Of a DNA stretch of 64,000 nt, positions 1 to 13,300 are shown one piece after another. Position 1 is the stretch's first letter. Each line of letters begins with the position of its first letter. The stretch is from Apteryx mantelli. Taxonomy: Eukaryota > Chordata > Aves > Apterygiformes > Apterygidae. The notes beneath the pieces are model-generated. The model had not been told where the DNA came from and did no database searches. It saw only the letters and a program-made list of their open reading frames with translations. The translations under genes were made by a program, and so were the position numbers. The stretch covers positions 1,612,001-1,676,000 of the forward strand of contig NC_090011.1 of the NCBI RefSeq assembly GCF_036417845.1, written 5' to 3'.

Positions 1-18
1 TCTCTCTTTTTCTTGCAG

Positions 19-1570
19 TTGCCTGTAAAGAGAGAACCCGAAGGTGAGCAGAAATCCCTCCTGACTGAAGGTCTGTGCGGTTGAGGGGGAAGGGCTGATC
101 CCAAGCCCCCACTGCGGCTCCCCTCGCCAGGTTTTTCCCACCCCGGGACTGTGTTGCTCACCTCTATGGGATGGTCTTCATCTTTGGTGGAGACAGGCAA
201 AGCTCAGGTTGCCCTTGGGTTGGCTCAGGGCCTGACCAAGGAAAAGAAAGGGCCTTCTGCAGGGGGGAGCAACCTGTTCCTGAAGGAAGTCAGTGCGGCC
301 CCAGACCCTGAATCGCTTTTCCCCCCTTCCTCCCTTTCTCCAGGCAACTCTGTGCTGCTGGCAGTGCTGAGGACATTCCTAATGATATGTGTAAGTGTCC
401 ATTTGTCCTGCTCTGCTCTCCTAGGGGTGGGGTCTTTGCTTGCAAGGCAAAGGTTGTGCCATGTGCAGTTCTTTCCTAATAGCTAGTTCCAATCCCATCC
501 TGATTTCTACTGTATAAACCTGTGGCTCCTCCCTCCCACACAACTGCTTTGTGTCCCCTTCCAGCCTGAGGCTTTTTTGTGTGTGTGTGGGGGGGGGGGC
601 TGTTCTTTTTTTGTTTGTTTGTATTTGGGGTTGATGCTGGTTTGAATTCCCTGTGCTTTCCACTTGAAGCTCAGCTCTGAGCAGATGTAGTCCCTGGGAG
701 CCACGTGGCTGTGCAAAGCACTTTTCAGGTGGGGGTGGAAAGTTTCTCACCAGCAGAATAGATGCCCCAACCACAAGGTCAGTCTTCTGTAGTGGGAAAA
801 GGAAGGCAAGGGAGTCATTAGAAGTAGAAAGAATCAGTTGTAGCTGCAACAAGGTCTCGGGACTTCTGTTAGGCAGGCGGAAATGGTGATGGCACAGGGG
901 GCAGGCGGGAAATGCCTCCTGCCTGGGTGTGAGCTGGGAGGCGCCGCTGAGCATTTGTCCCCAGCAAAGGAAGCGGGATGCGTGGCTTGCTCAGGTCAAG
1001 GATGCTCAGGGCTGTGAGCAGTGGCTGCTGGCATCTGCCTGCCTGGACCAGGCAGGAGCAGGGCACTGTGAATACCCATGCTGTGTGTGCTCAGCAGGTG
1101 AGGAGCTTTTGCATTGCAAGCCTGAATGTGTGGGGGTAATTTTGCTGGCAGGGGTAGGGCGGGGGCTCTACCTCCTGCTGACAGCTAGACCCTAACTCCA
1201 ATTCTCCCTCCCAGATGGCAACGTTGATGAACTGGGCAGAGTTAAGGTGAGTTCAACCCTTACAGAGCCTTTCACGCTGTGCAGTCACTTCTTTGCTCAA
1301 ACATAGCAGACGTCTGGCGAAGGAAATACCAACCCAAACCACATCAAACCCAACATTTCCCATGAGGCTGGGATTTTCCCCTGGCATTGCTGTGGCTCTC
1401 GGTCCCCTCCTCAACAGTCCCGGCCCTGCCTCAGGGTCTGTTTCCATGACCCACACCAGAAGGCTCAGGCCACTGTGCTTTCTCTTTGACAGGTCAGCAG
1501 ATCAAGCTGCGAGGAAGAGTCATTGTATGCCAATGTAGGGAAAATGATAGACGACACAGCCAGAGTCTGA
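19..1570 (+). CDS. Receptor A, 3' part: ITIM cytoplasmic tail of a leukocyte Ig-like receptor
   Basis: Four exons with consensus splice sites, 19-43, 344-390, 1215-1246 and 1493-1570 (TGA). Read in the phase shared with receptor B (T|TT, AG|G, T|AT, then phase 0), they give an uninterrupted cytoplasmic tail. It starts ACKERTRR and contains DMYGNV, then EESLYANV near the C-terminus. SLYANV fits the ITIM consensus (S/I/V/L-x-Y-x-x-I/V/L), which recruits SHP phosphatases. The first motif has Asp at -2 and is only ITIM-like; its Tyr codon is split by an intron. Signal peptide, Ig domain and TM exons must lie left of the window. The first 25-nt exon and its flanks are almost identical to the B exon at 7671-7695 on the other strand, so A and B are an inverted tail-to-tail pair. 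The ligand is unknown. Confidence 0.75.
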
Positions 1571-1924
1571 GTTACCCAACACATGAGATGGCATTTGTGT
1601 GGATTGCTGCGAGCTCCCTCTTCCCGTGAGGATTCATATTTTGGGGGCAGGATCCAGAGACAAGGAGCTGGAGATTTCCAGAGGGGCTCAAGATGGCTCA
1701 TTCCTTGTTGACAATTTTCCTGTCCTCCACCGACTCTGGGCTTTGGCTCTCCCGGGGGATGTTCACTTAGGGAGCTGCCAGAAGGCCCAGAGACCTCTCT
1801 CCACAAAATGACCCCACTCCCAGCTTTCTGAAGAGTGTGTTGTGCAGGCAGGGGTGGCATCCACACGGCTCATCTGGGAATGGCTGGGAAACACGGGGAA
1901 AGCTTGAAAGACCTGCAAGCTTTA

Positions 1925-1930
1925 AATAAA
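1925..1930 (+). terminator. Poly(A) signal of receptor A
   Basis: AATAAA about 355 nt after the stop codon at 1570, on the same strand. Plausible 3' end of receptor A. Confidence 0.6.
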
Positions 1931-3947
1931 GGTATGAATTTCCACTGCAATGCCTTTCCATTCCAATGCCTTTGCTAATGCCTTTCTCGGCCAAGAAATA
2001 CCTGCATTTCCCTATCTATGTGTGGTGCTTGGGGACTGTACAACACCTCTGTATGTGGAGCAGCTGCTATCAGAAACACCAGCACACCCTTTCAGCAGTC
2101 GTGTCCATCAGCGAGGGCTCCTGGAACTGCTTTGCTTGCTGCAGGCTTTGTCCTGTTCCCTTTTCCCACACTATCTGCACAAAGAAAACACTGACCAGCA
2201 GCGATTATCCACCACCACACAGGTTGCCCCATGCCTTTGCACAGCGTTTTAAAGGCTCCCGTTGCTTGGGTAGTTTTTGGCACAGCAAATGCAACAACTG
2301 TATTTTGGCTGGCAGCCAGACTTGAGAAGCAAGAAAGTCAAGGGCAGGAATGAGAGGCAGTAGCAGAGAGTGAACGTGAAGCTTTTAGGGCACCGAGTTC
2401 AACTCTTGTGACTATTTGTCCTGTTGCAATCGGGATCGAGGCATAAAATGGGAGAGATGGGGCTCGGTCGTTCTTCCCCCAAGTGCGGCAGTATCACCCC
2501 CGTGGCCTTGTGCAGCCCATGGCTAAGCCATGCAGTCAGGAGATCGTTACACGGCCCTTATCCCTATGTCTGCAGCAAACTAAGCACAACAATCAGTGAT
2601 AGCGTCACCTTCTGAAATGATTCCCAGAATTAACCACTAACTGAATTTGGAGCATCTCTGTGGAAACAGATCAGAATGGTGTTCTCCTGCCTGCTTCAGC
2701 TCATTTTGGAGAGAAACTGGATTGCTTGGCCGATAAAGAAGAGAAGTCCTTTGCAGGACAGAAGCTAGAGGAGTTCAGGAATTTCTGAAAACCTTGGCAC
2801 CTATAAGGCCACAGGGCACTGTGCCCAACCAGCTTGCATGAGCTCCTGGCGTGAGCGTGGCCTGGGACATTTCGCAGAGGGAAACCTCTGGAAGAGATAC
2901 AGCTTTCGGTTAAACTGGACGCCAGCCCAGACTGAGGTGCTGCAGACTGACTTCTATTTTCTCCATCCCTAGGTAGGCTCTTTCTCCACTGCAGTTCAGG
3001 ATGCTTGCCCATCTCTTCAGCACCCTCTTGCTGAACATGCTGGGGCAGAAAAAGCATTCTTGCAGCACACCAGGCTATGACAACATCGCTCATCCTGGGC
3101 ATAAGTGCTGCCATCCCAGCACAGGCAGCACAGACAAGCTTGGACCCAATTTAGCAGAAGGAACTGGCTTTGTGGCATAGCGTATGAGCTCTTGGGTTGA
3201 CTGTGCGTGCTGCAGCCATGGTGGGATGTGGTGGCAGGGCAGGGCTACAGCAGCGTAAGTGCAATCCTGTGCCTTGGCTGAGGCAAGCTGTCTTCTCTGA
3301 TTCTGGCAAGAGTAAGGTGACGGTAAGAGCCAGTGTGTGAAAATCCCAACACAGTCCAGCTAGGCCTTGATATGGTTAGAAAGAAGCCAATGTAACAGTT
3401 GAGGTTCAGAAAGCGAAAAAACGGTGTGGATAGGGCTGCTTCAGAAAGGAGAATGCCTCTTCCAGGTTTGCACTCCTGCGGTATGTGCTGCCTGGAGCAG
3501 ACAATGAATTTACAATGTGTTCAGGTTTTGTCCTGGAAGAGCTTTTTTCCAGAGCAGGCACTTAGGAGCCACCCCTTCTGCCTCCCACAAAACCCCAAAC
3601 CCAAAGGCACTATCAGTGATAAGAACACTGCATATTGGAGCATTCTGCATGGCAAGAAAAAGGTAGAAGAGAGATGTCTCTCTGGTCCATTCAGTGCTCT
3701 GAGGGCCTGGTCTAGCAGCAGGGAGAAGTGACCCCTTGCATTTGACTCACCTGAGCTCAGACGTCTGTGATGGTCGCGTGTGGGATCCCATGTGGGATCC
3801 CTACATACCTCTGCAGTTGCCTTTCAGCTACTTAATCCCATTCCTTAAGTGATGTGTAAGGAAATTAGATGGAGATGCAATCCATCATAAAACTTCGGAC
3901 ATGTTTATTCTTCATTTAAGCAAAAAAAGTCCTTATTGCATATATAG

Positions 3948-3975
3948 ACACACAAACAGACACACACACTCACCC
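3948..3975. repeat. CA-rich microsatellite
   Basis: Imperfect run of ACACAC with CAGACA interruptions. Confidence 0.7.
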
Positions 3976-4114
3976 CTATGTCTATATACCTGCATAAACC
4001 TACATGCATCTGTGTGGCTCGAGATAAGAACACACTGACAGATCTATTGTGCACTTCATGTCTATATATTACATATACACAGTGAGATGTAGATATCTTC
4101 CCTTGAGCTTTCAA

Positions 4115-4130
4115 ATATATATATATATAT
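4115..4130. repeat. AT dinucleotide microsatellite
   Basis: Eight perfect AT units in an AT-rich stretch. Confidence 0.75.
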
Positions 4131-5489
4131 TTACAAAACCATAGGAACAGTCACATATCTCCTTTTGGAGTAAGTCATTCAGAATACATGTCGTGTATGC
4201 ATGGAAAGGGCTGGGCATGGTGGAAATGTTGTGTGTGGCTGCACGTGGATACGTTTGCGCAAACAGGGTCTGCAGTCAGGCGATGGCCTCCGCAGCTGAG
4301 CGTGAGCAGTTCCCCGGCAAGAAGCAGAGAACATGCCAAAGGATTGGCCCACGGTGGGTTTTTTGCAATGGGAACAAACATGCCGGAGTCTGTGCGGATG
4401 TCTGTAAAGCCCAATATGCCTGCGGAGTGGAAATGGGGTTGGAAAGGGAAAGGAGGAGAACGTTGTCAGATGCGGAGCTGGGAGCATCAATAAGGAACTA
4501 CTGCTTGGCTACTGACAGACAGCCCTTCCCTGAAACAGCAAACTGCAAATAAGCCTGCACTGGACATGCCAGCCCCCTTTCACCACCACGGGGACCCTCG
4601 CAGTGAGGGAGAAAACGCAAGCAGGGGCTACCCTCACTGTGCAGTTTGCATGCTGGAACACTATGCAGCCTGCAGGCGGGAGTGATTCACGATGGCGTAC
4701 GTTGTGGTGGTGTCCATCTGTAGCGGACGAGCCTTTAAAGGGGAAAATAAAATTGTCTTATTTCATCTGCTGGCTCTGAGCAGAGTATGTGATTTCTGGC
4801 ATGACGTTGTTTCTTGATGGCCCCTTGCTTCTTCTTTGTTGTTCTTTTCCCAAGAACTTTTTCCTTTTGTCTCCTTCCCCCCCCCCCCAAGATAAACTTG
4901 TTTGCCAGCTCCCCAAAATCTCACTATAGACAGCCCTCGAGTTTAGAGGGAATACCCCACAATGTTCACAGCAGCAACAAAGAATTGCCGTTGTTCATGA
5001 CGAGTAGAAGCATGTGCAGAAGATACAGAGAAAGGAAAACAATGTCTTTGTGAAAAAAACACCTTTTTGGTTAGAGAAGTGTCACCTGTTTGCAACACAG
5101 GGGAACATGAGGCAAGGTCAGATGTGGGGAGGTGGATACCCAAAAGGTCTTTTGGTCCGAGTACCCCCACTGGGTACGTGGTAGGAATAGCCATTTGGGA
5201 CTCCCCAACCTGAACGTGTCACAGGGCGCTGCTCCCAGGCATTACCGTGCGAATTCAGGCCTGCTCACCCCTTGAAAGCGGGAACAACTCTGCTGTACGC
5301 CCGAGCCACGAGCACAGACACCTGCCAGCACATCCCCTCCCTCGGGCCCTCATACCCTCGTGCAGGCCCAAAGGCACACCAAGACTCACCCTGCCACCTC
5401 CAAAGTGGGTGATGGCGGAATCTGTGTGAGGGGAAAAGAAAGCCACAATAAGTCCTTGCTTCCCACTGCAAAAAACACACTCCCTTAAT

Positions 5490-6262
5490 GAACACCATAT
5501 CCCGCGGGGCGCCTGAGGGCTGGAAGGAAGCCACTGTCCCTCCAGTCTTCAAAAAGGGCAGGAAGGGAACTCCAGGCCAGGCAGCCTCACCTCGACCCCT
5601 GGAAGGTGATGGAGCAGCTCATCCTGCATACCATATCCAGGCACATGAAGGACAAGAAGGTGATGGAGAGTAGTCAGCACGGATTCACAAAGGGGAGCAG
5701 GGTTGACAGCAAGTCGAGGGAGGTGATCCCCTCTACTCAACACACCTGGAGTGCTGTGTCCACTTCTGGGCTCCCCAGTACATGAGAGAGACGGAGACAC
5801 TGGAGCAAGTCCAGCAAAGGGCTACTACGATGATTAAGGGACTGGAGCATGTGTCACATGAGGAAAGGCTGAGAGAGCTGGGACTGTCCAGCCTGGAGAA
5901 GAGAAGGCTCCAGGGGGATCTCCTTGATGTGTATAAATATGTGCAGGGAGGATGTAAAGGAGACAGAGCCAGGCTCTTCTCAGTGGTGCCCACAGGGCAA
6001 GAGGCAATGCGCACAAACTGAAACACAGGAATCTGTGGAAATCTAATCTGAAGCTAAGGAAAAGCCTTTTTTTCCTGGGAGGGGACTGAGCATTGGAACA
6101 GGTTGCCATGAGAGGCTGGGGAGTCTGCATCTTTGGAGATATTCACAAGCCGTCTGGACAGGGTCCTGGGCACTCTGCTTGAGGTGACCCTGCTTGTGCA
6201 GGGGTTGGGATGAGGTGATCTCCAAAGGTCCCTTCCAACCTCAAACCTTCTGCGATCCTGTA
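5490..6262 (+). mobile_element. CR1 LINE, 5'-truncated 3' end
   Basis: The left end translates to a decayed CR1 reverse-transcriptase segment with the hallmark PVFKKGRK. The rest follows the CR1 tail: a stretch encoding EERLRELGLSSLEKRRLQGD, then cDNA-like 3' sequence ending in the CR1 motif GGTCCCTTCCAACCTC and a degenerate terminal repeat (TTCTGCGATCCTG). Internal deletion near 5.70-5.79 kb and stop codons make it dead. CR1 dominates bird, crocodilian and turtle genomes, and this is the main clue to the host. It lies between the tails of receptors A and B, on the side where the last exons of B would be expected. Confidence 0.9.
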
Positions 6263-7322
6263 GGTCAGGACTCTAACCTCCGCCCTGAGCTCCCCAGTTT
6301 CACCGGACACTCCACTCTTGGGAGCAGAGTGAGCTGCCCTGACGCTAGTGGCTGAGCAGAGACCCTGGCGTGTAGATGACTTTCCCCCAATCACTCAGTG
6401 GGATTTTCTCTTGGAGGCATGGGCTCGGCAGGGCTGCAACAGCAGTTCCTGCAGCAGCTAGCGATGCTGCCCGCACCTCCCCTTCCCCGGGCTATCACCG
6501 CAGGCACCCCTCGGGTACGGTCCCCTCTACCGCTGTCAGGGGCAGGCACGGCCAGCTTTGCAGAGCCAGCACGTATCTACCTACTACCTGCCCCTGCAGG
6601 CGTGCGTGCGTGCGGAAGCAAAGTCACCCTGCAAACAGACCTGAGCTCACATACTGCACAGATATACTTTCCTTCCCTTTCCACAACACGCTCTGCTTGC
6701 TGCTGCCTGTGGTTTCAGTCTCTGCTTGCACATTTAGCAGTGAGACGTTTCCCAACCAGACCTGACTGCACCCTTACGTGGACTCACACCCTCAGTTCCT
6801 GTGCTCGGCTTTGGGTCAAGCTCGAAATAGAAACCGCGCTGAGGTGAAAACGAAGAGCAACAACACGCAGAGCTGGGGGTTGGAACACGTGGGGAAAGAG
6901 CCCACCGGCCCAGTGGGCTTTGTCACTTCAAACATTAGGATGCCTTTCTTTCGGGCACCTCAGCTGGGCTGTGCCCGCAGGGAAGAGCACGGGCCCAGCA
7001 GACGTAGGAGAGCTCGGTCCTTCTTAGGGGGCAGGTTTCTCGCTTATCCCACGCCTGGGGAATGAACTGCTGGCCAGGGAGGACATGTGTGGTGGCAGAA
7101 GGTGCCACATGACTGCACAGGCCAGAAACGAGGGACGGGGTGGAGAGCCCAGGAAGAGGGTTTTGATCCCTGCTCCTCTGAGCCACTGTTGAGATCGCAG
7201 CATGGCAGGTCCCTGGGCTCAGGGTCACTGGCAGTGCTGGGGCTAACCCAGGCCACGAGAAGGGGGGGTGCCCATGGACAGAGGGGTCTCTGCCTTCCTC
7301 AGAGAGAGGAACCGACACTTAC
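6263..7322. other. Between CR1 and receptor B; terminal exon of B not found
   Basis: I searched the - strand for counterparts of the 32-nt and 78-nt tail exons of receptor A and found no convincing match. Candidate acceptors give stops at once or lack tyrosine motifs. A - strand segment near 7.01 kb reads TELSYV but its acceptor would create a stop. Confidence 0.4.
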
Positions 7323-10300
7323 AGCGCAGCTGGCCATAGTCAGTCGTGTCCTCCGCAAGGCTGGGCACATCTTGTTGCCTGGAGAGAGCAGGGAGAAAAG
7401 GCATTCAGGGTCTGCAGTCCCGCTGCCTTCCTGCAGTGACAGGAGAAGATAGAGCCCTCCTGAGGAGGGCTCTTTCTTGCCTCCCATCAGGGTCTTAGCC
7501 AACTCAAGGGCAAACCCAGGTCCTTCCTTCCTCCTCCCTATTGTGGAGCCACTCCACAGACAAAGACAGAACTGCTCCTGGCAAGGGACCACCCCAGGGC
7601 AGCAGGGATGAGGAATCAGCCCTTCCCCCTCAACCGCACAGCCCTTCAGTCGGGAGGGATTTCTGCTCACCTTCGGGTTCTCTCTTTACAGGCAACTGCA
7701 AGAAAAAGAGAGAGAGAGGCAGGAAAACACCATTACGGCAAAGAGCGCCAGATATCCGTGCTCTGGGCTGGATGGTGCAGATGGGCTGAAGGTTGGCACC
7801 TCATTTCAGGAGGGATTTTTCAGACCAGCCTACACAACCTGGAGCCCCATTTCCCACATTCCCTTCTCCCAAAGTCCTCAGCAGCCGTGAACACCCCAAG
7901 TGGCAAGGAGCCACGTTGGCTCCACTTGGATCAGCTCAGTGCTTCCCCTTTGGTGCCCTGCAGGTAGCCCAGAGAGCTGAGGCAAGCTTCTGCATCAGGC
8001 AGGGATGCCTTCAATCTTTCCTTCCTCCCTTGGCATCCAGGGGCAAGCAGAGCAGGTGCAATGTCTTTCCCATCATGGCACCTTTGCTCACTCCAGGTGA
8101 TGAAGAAAAGACCTGAGAGGCTCTGCTTCTCATGAAACAGGAGGCAAGAGCAGGCCAGCCTAAACCAATGCAGTTCTTTCTGAGTGGCCTTCAGGTTGCA
8201 CAGACTTCAGGTCTGACCCGTCCCAGGGCATTTCTCCAGCAGGCTGTCTGCGAAGCTACATCTAAACTGACAGCCTGATGCCTGAGCAAAGCTTTGAGCT
8301 CACTTTCTGCGCCTTTCACAAAAACATCACTGCCACATCAGGATGCAACTGGGACCCCTTGCTTTATCACCGGCTTCCCGGTATCACTTACATTTCCTCA
8401 CGGTGAAATACGTTGCTGGAGGCAGCAGGAGGAGGAGGGAGGCAGCCACCACTCCCAGTGCGATGCCTGTTGTGGGTGCTGGGGGGAGAGAGGGGCACAG
8501 GGAGAGCCGGGTTGCCCGAGAGCACTTGACCCTGTGCCCCCCTGCAGCCCCTGCTCACTGTGGGATCACGGGGGTCCCTCTGCACCTCCCCCATCAGCAA
8601 CGGGGCAAGGACCAGATGGGGACGGAACAAGCGTGGGGTCAGCGTTGCAGGAGCAGGAGGGTGCTTTGGAGGCAGCAGAAACTGGGAGGGAGTCACGTGC
8701 AGGAAGAGACCCCACGAGAGACCAAAGCCAAGGGTTCAGGGTCCGGGGAGGATGAGGAGGAGCAAAATGGCGGAGTGGAGAGTATTAGGGCAGCGGAAAT
8801 GTCGTGATGCGCTTGCAGACGAGCGGAGAGCAGGACATCCCCACAGAGACCAGAGACCTCAGGCAGCAGAGCCTGGCTGCCCAACTCCGTTTTACAGTAG
8901 CAGGAGCCCAGCACCCCGTGCTCCAAAGCCCCGGGGAAGTGTGTGTGCAGGGAGGGAATGACTCACCTCTGGGCGATGGCTTCTCCTGGGGGCTGGTGCT
9001 GGGAGTGTTGGCACTGCCTGGGCAAGAAACACAAAGAAGCTGTCTCTGCCAGCCCCCTTTCCCTCACCCTCCGAGAGGTGTGTGGGGCTGGCCAGCAGGA
9101 ACTGCAGCCCTGCATCCTGGTGCCCAGCAGGGACCCTGGCGGAGTTGCTGGGACACTGCGGGGGAAGTAGCACGGGGTGGCAAAGTGACGGCTGGGATGT
9201 GAGCGGAGCAGCAGACCAGTGCTGTGCATCCCAGACTCCCGGGGACCACTGCTGCTCTGCAGGAAAACCTTGGGACAGGCTGCCACACACAGCAGGCTCC
9301 CCTCCCTCCCCCAGGGTCTGTCGCAGCCACAGCGCATTTGCCCCTGCCTTGGCACCACGCCTCACCTGTGATGGTCAGGTCGCGGGGGGCACTGAGCAAA
9401 GAGCTTCTCAGCCAGTTGCTCCCATTCCTGTGCTGGTAGCCACATGTGTACCTCCCCATGCTCTCCCGGGAGACCTTCAGGAGAATGGAAAAACTCAGTT
9501 GTCCCTGTTTGGCTTTCAGGCTGTGCACCTCCATCCCGTCCTTGCAGAAAACTATTCGGGTAGCGGGAAACTCTCCGTCCATGGAGCAGCGAGCCAAAAC
9601 CAGTTCTCCCTCCTGAGCCCTGGTCACATTCAGGAACAGCTCAGGAGCTGGGAGGTCACCTGGAGGGATGACACAGGGAAGCCACAGGCCAGTGTTAGTG
9701 ACTGTGGGTCTGGAAAACACTTTGCCTCCTCAGTGGAAGAGTCTCTTCTCCAAGGGTTTGCACCAGGGGAACAAACCTCCTTTCCCTTCTCATGCCCACC
9801 CCCACACACCTCCCTTGTCCAGGCCCGTCCCTGTGCTCACACTCACCTGGGGAGCTGCAGAAGTCCTGGGCAGTCACAGCAGCACCTGCATTGTGGGCAC
9901 AGGGGAGAGTGGTTTGGGAGGCAATGGCCAGGCTCACCTGCAAGCACGCACCCAGGTCAGCACATGGTACCACCTGCATGTCCTTGTTAGACAGACACCT
10001 TCCCTCCCGCTTTTCTCCATCCTGCACCTCCTCAGACCGGTCTCACCACTTGGAACTTTCCAGGCCAGTTTTGCTGGGTCCATTGGTCAGGATGTTTGTC
10101 CCTTAAGCACTCAAGAATCTGGCAAGTCTCACACCAATCCCTCCGGTCCTTTCTGGACTTCTGTGCTCCATACGCTGCCTCCCCATCTTCCTCCTTGCCC
10201 AGGACATGCCCTGTCCCTCACCCATTGCCAGCTATCAGTTGTGAGCCCAAAGACAGAGAAAACTCCCAACTCACAGAGCATCAGCAGGAGCAAGGCAAGG

Positions 10301-10332
10301 CAAGAAGTAGCCAGGGTTGCACGCCCCAGCAT
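7323..10332 (-). CDS. Receptor B: single-Ig leukocyte receptor with tyrosine-motif tail (3' end unresolved)
   Basis: Exons on the - strand: 10332-10275, 9885-9847, 9659-9366, 9017-8967, 8478-8392, 7695-7671 and 7378-7323, all with GT/AG sites and continuous phase. The predicted membrane protein has a two-exon signal peptide (MLGRATLATS, hydrophobic core, then mini-exon AAVTAQDFCSSP). One Ig domain follows at about residues 34-130, with cysteines 57 and 105. Next come a Ser/Pro-rich stalk at 132-147, a TM segment at 151-172 without charge (GIALGVVAASLLLLLPP) and a tail starting FACKERTRR. Tyr 199 lies in TDYGQL, ITSM/ITIM-like. Extra cysteines at 28 and 71 are shared with D and F. A 39-nt mini-exon is typical of leukocyte-receptor-complex genes. 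The reading ends at residue 203 with an open phase-1 codon. A missing last exon, or read-through to a stop in the intron, are both possible. Confidence 0.75.
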
Positions 10333-13300
10333 TTTTCTTGAGCATCACAAGACACTCCGTCCTTGAAGTCTCTGCTTTCCTCTGAGCTCTGGACAGTGGT
10401 TCAAGACCTGCCTGGCTGCTGGCTTGCAGCACATCTGGGAACCGTCCTGTTGCACATCTGTGGCTGGCGGTGTCTTTCCTGCAGTGAGAGACTGTGACGA
10501 GCTCAGCGTCCCCACATTTCAGGCCCTGCCTCAGCCCCTGCCTCACTCGCTACGTCTTCAAAGCTCAAGCAGGCTGCTTTCCGCTTTCATTTCCTTACAC
10601 TCGGACACCAAGTCACAAGGTCAGCTTTGCCTGTCCCTCAGGCAGCATCCTCTCTGCACAGCTCTTCTGTCCCTTGACCCGGAGTGTGCCTTGCTCCCCT
10701 CGATGCAGGAACTACCACTGTTGCTCACAACCCAGACTATCACCAGTAACTGGATGTGCCAAAGTCCCCATGGGTGAGAAAACAAATGTAGCCTCTCCCA
10801 GAGCCTTCTGAGTCCTTGTCCTAGCCCATATTGCCTGCTGTGTAGGCAGCTGTGACCCTTTCAGTGGCCAAACGTGTCCCCGGCAGTTTCACTGCAGCAG
10901 CTGCCCCCTGCGAGCTGGCTTTGCAGCCTGAACCCCTCCCCCTGCCAGGTGGTCTGCAGGGCTCAGCATGCTCCTGCTGCTTCTTGGAATCAAGGGTGTG
11001 GGGCCTCCTCGGTGACACAGCTGCAGCGCTGTGCTCCTCGCCACGCACAGGCAGAACCACTAGAGACACCTGCCCGAGAAGCTAAAATCAGGGGTGGGGG
11101 GGATATTCACAGCTGCGAAGGAGGCACTGGAGAAGTTTTCTGCCGCATCTCTCGAATATGTGCTTTGGATGATGTAGGAAAGGCTGTGCTCTGGTTTCAC
11201 CACCAGCACCAGGACACTGCCTGGTCTGGCAGATGGAGGATGGAAAAAGTGTCTGCCATAGCCTTCACTTTCAGTACTGCGTTTCTAAATTTGAAGGTTG
11301 TCTATGACCAGCAAAACAGCCCCCAAGCAGTCAGCCAACAGGGAGACTCTCTCCTGCCACCCACAGCCTTCTCTCCTGTGCAGAGAGCGGACTCCTTCAT
11401 CAAGCAGGGTTGTGGTGGTGTGGGAATGCGGGACTCCTTGCACACTTTTTTTTCCCCAGAGGTCAGAGGCACTGTCCTTGTGGGAAGGAGCCTGAAACCC
11501 ACTTCCCCCCTGCCCACCCCTAGTCCTGCCACCAAGCCTCTCTCCTCAAGCTTGGCTCCCACCTCCCCATCCCCTTTCCTGACCGTGAAACCCCCATGCT
11601 GCCTCATGCTTCACAGCACAGGTGATCTCCTCCTCCTTGTACCCCAGCCTTTGGCCCGTAGCGCACACCGTGGGGCCAAAGCCCAGCAAGGGCAGTTTTA
11701 TACCTGGGGGTGTTTGTAGGAGAGGGACCAGGGATGGAGGGCAGGGATGCTGCTGTCCCCGACTGTCTCTGCCCATCTCTGCCCTCTGCTCCCATCTAGA
11801 GCTGAACCTCCTTCATACATCTCTTCTTGCATGCCTCAGTGCAGAACCTCAGTGGGTCAGCTCAAGCCCTGCATGTTCCTGAGTTTAATGCCTCCTTCTT
11901 CCCTCAGTGCAGCTGCTGTGATGGAGGTCTCTGCAATTTGATCACTGGGCCAGTGCCTGGGGCATTAGTGTGGGAGGCTTTAGGTTCATGGGGGGAAGTT
12001 TGGAGTGGGGTGAGGGTCTGGGGGCTGCCGATGCTGTGCAGGGTACTGCCAGGCCGGGGGACTTGCGCTCCCAGCTGCCTGAGCCTGGAGGAATTGGGGT
12101 GAATGCCCAGGGGGTGGCTTGGATGTGACAGCCTGAGACCCCGTGCAAGGTTTGGGAAGAGCCAGCCTGTGTCTATAGGGGTTGGGGGATTGTCGGGGGC
12201 AGCCAGAAGATCTGGGAAGGCCTGCCTGGATCTGGCCCAGCGCCTGCCCTGTCTCAGCACAGGAGAGGCTGTATCGCAGGCACAGCCCCAAAGACAGCGT
12301 CCAGGCTATGTTGAAAGTCCACATTCCCATCTCCCCAGCAGCTGGATATCCCCAGTGTAGTGAGAACACCTGCAGGAGATCTGGCGAGGAGTCAGGGGAC
12401 TGGCAGAGTGTGTGAAACCAACCCCAGAGCGTGCTCTTTACACACTGACCAAAACCCGTCAAGGCCAGACATGCATATTCTGTTCTGTCACCGATGTCTA
12501 GCTGCTTCACAGCCAGTAGCTACCCAACGGTAGCACAGTCGAGATAAGGAAATAGTTCTAGTAGTTAAAAGGGCCCTTAAGATACACAAGAGTGCGTCCT
12601 GCCTGGGTGTCCAACCCATGCATCCCGCAGCCTCCCATCAGTGACCCCTCTGTGTGGTTCCTGGAGCTCCCCACATGGTTTAGAGTGCAAGTTCTTCACT
12701 AAATCTACTTTGTTTAACCCCTCACATGCCTTGAGTGCCTCTCTATGCCGGTATCTGACCCTCTGACCGCCTTGCAGTCACACCCGGGCACAGTGTCCTT
12801 GCTGGGGGATGTCTCCTGGGGGAGGTTCAGCTGAGTATGGGGTGGCGAGGGTGCCACACGGCCACTTCATTGCCCTGTGTGTGGTGAGATGAGCTGCACT
12901 GCCCTCAGCTCTGCAATTCTCTTGGCCCCATTTACCAGGGGGATGCCGGCAGACAGGGAAAGCCTTCTGTTGCGGAGCTTGTGGGACACAGCTCCCTTCC
13001 AGCACATGTGGCCCTGAAAGCCAGGGCTTTTTTAAGCAGCTGGCCCAGCTCTATTAAGAGGGTTTAGCCTCAAGCAGAGACGAGAAGATGAACTGATGAC
13101 TTTTGAACAAATTCTTTATAGCTCCACTTCCACAGACCCCCTGCAGACGAAAGTGCCTCCACACAACACCGTAACCCCCCGGCAGTGCCCAGGGACTTGT
13201 CCTTGGCTGCCAGTACCAGCCTTGGGTGATGGGAAGCACTGAAGTGACGCAGGACCTGGAGAGCATCGCTGTATGTGGGGCGTGGGGGCCCACCGTGAAA

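Larger units (their letters stand above)
1931..5489. other. Intergenic stretch, no gene recognised
   Basis: Open frames here are short, lack family motifs and are not joined by splice sites I trust. Contains a CA-rich microsatellite, an AT dinucleotide run and a C homopolymer near 4878. Confidence 0.5.

Noticed and set aside
6985-7040. Last exon of receptor B reading TELSYV on the - strand
   Set aside because: With the phase left by the previous exon, both candidate acceptors create an immediate stop.
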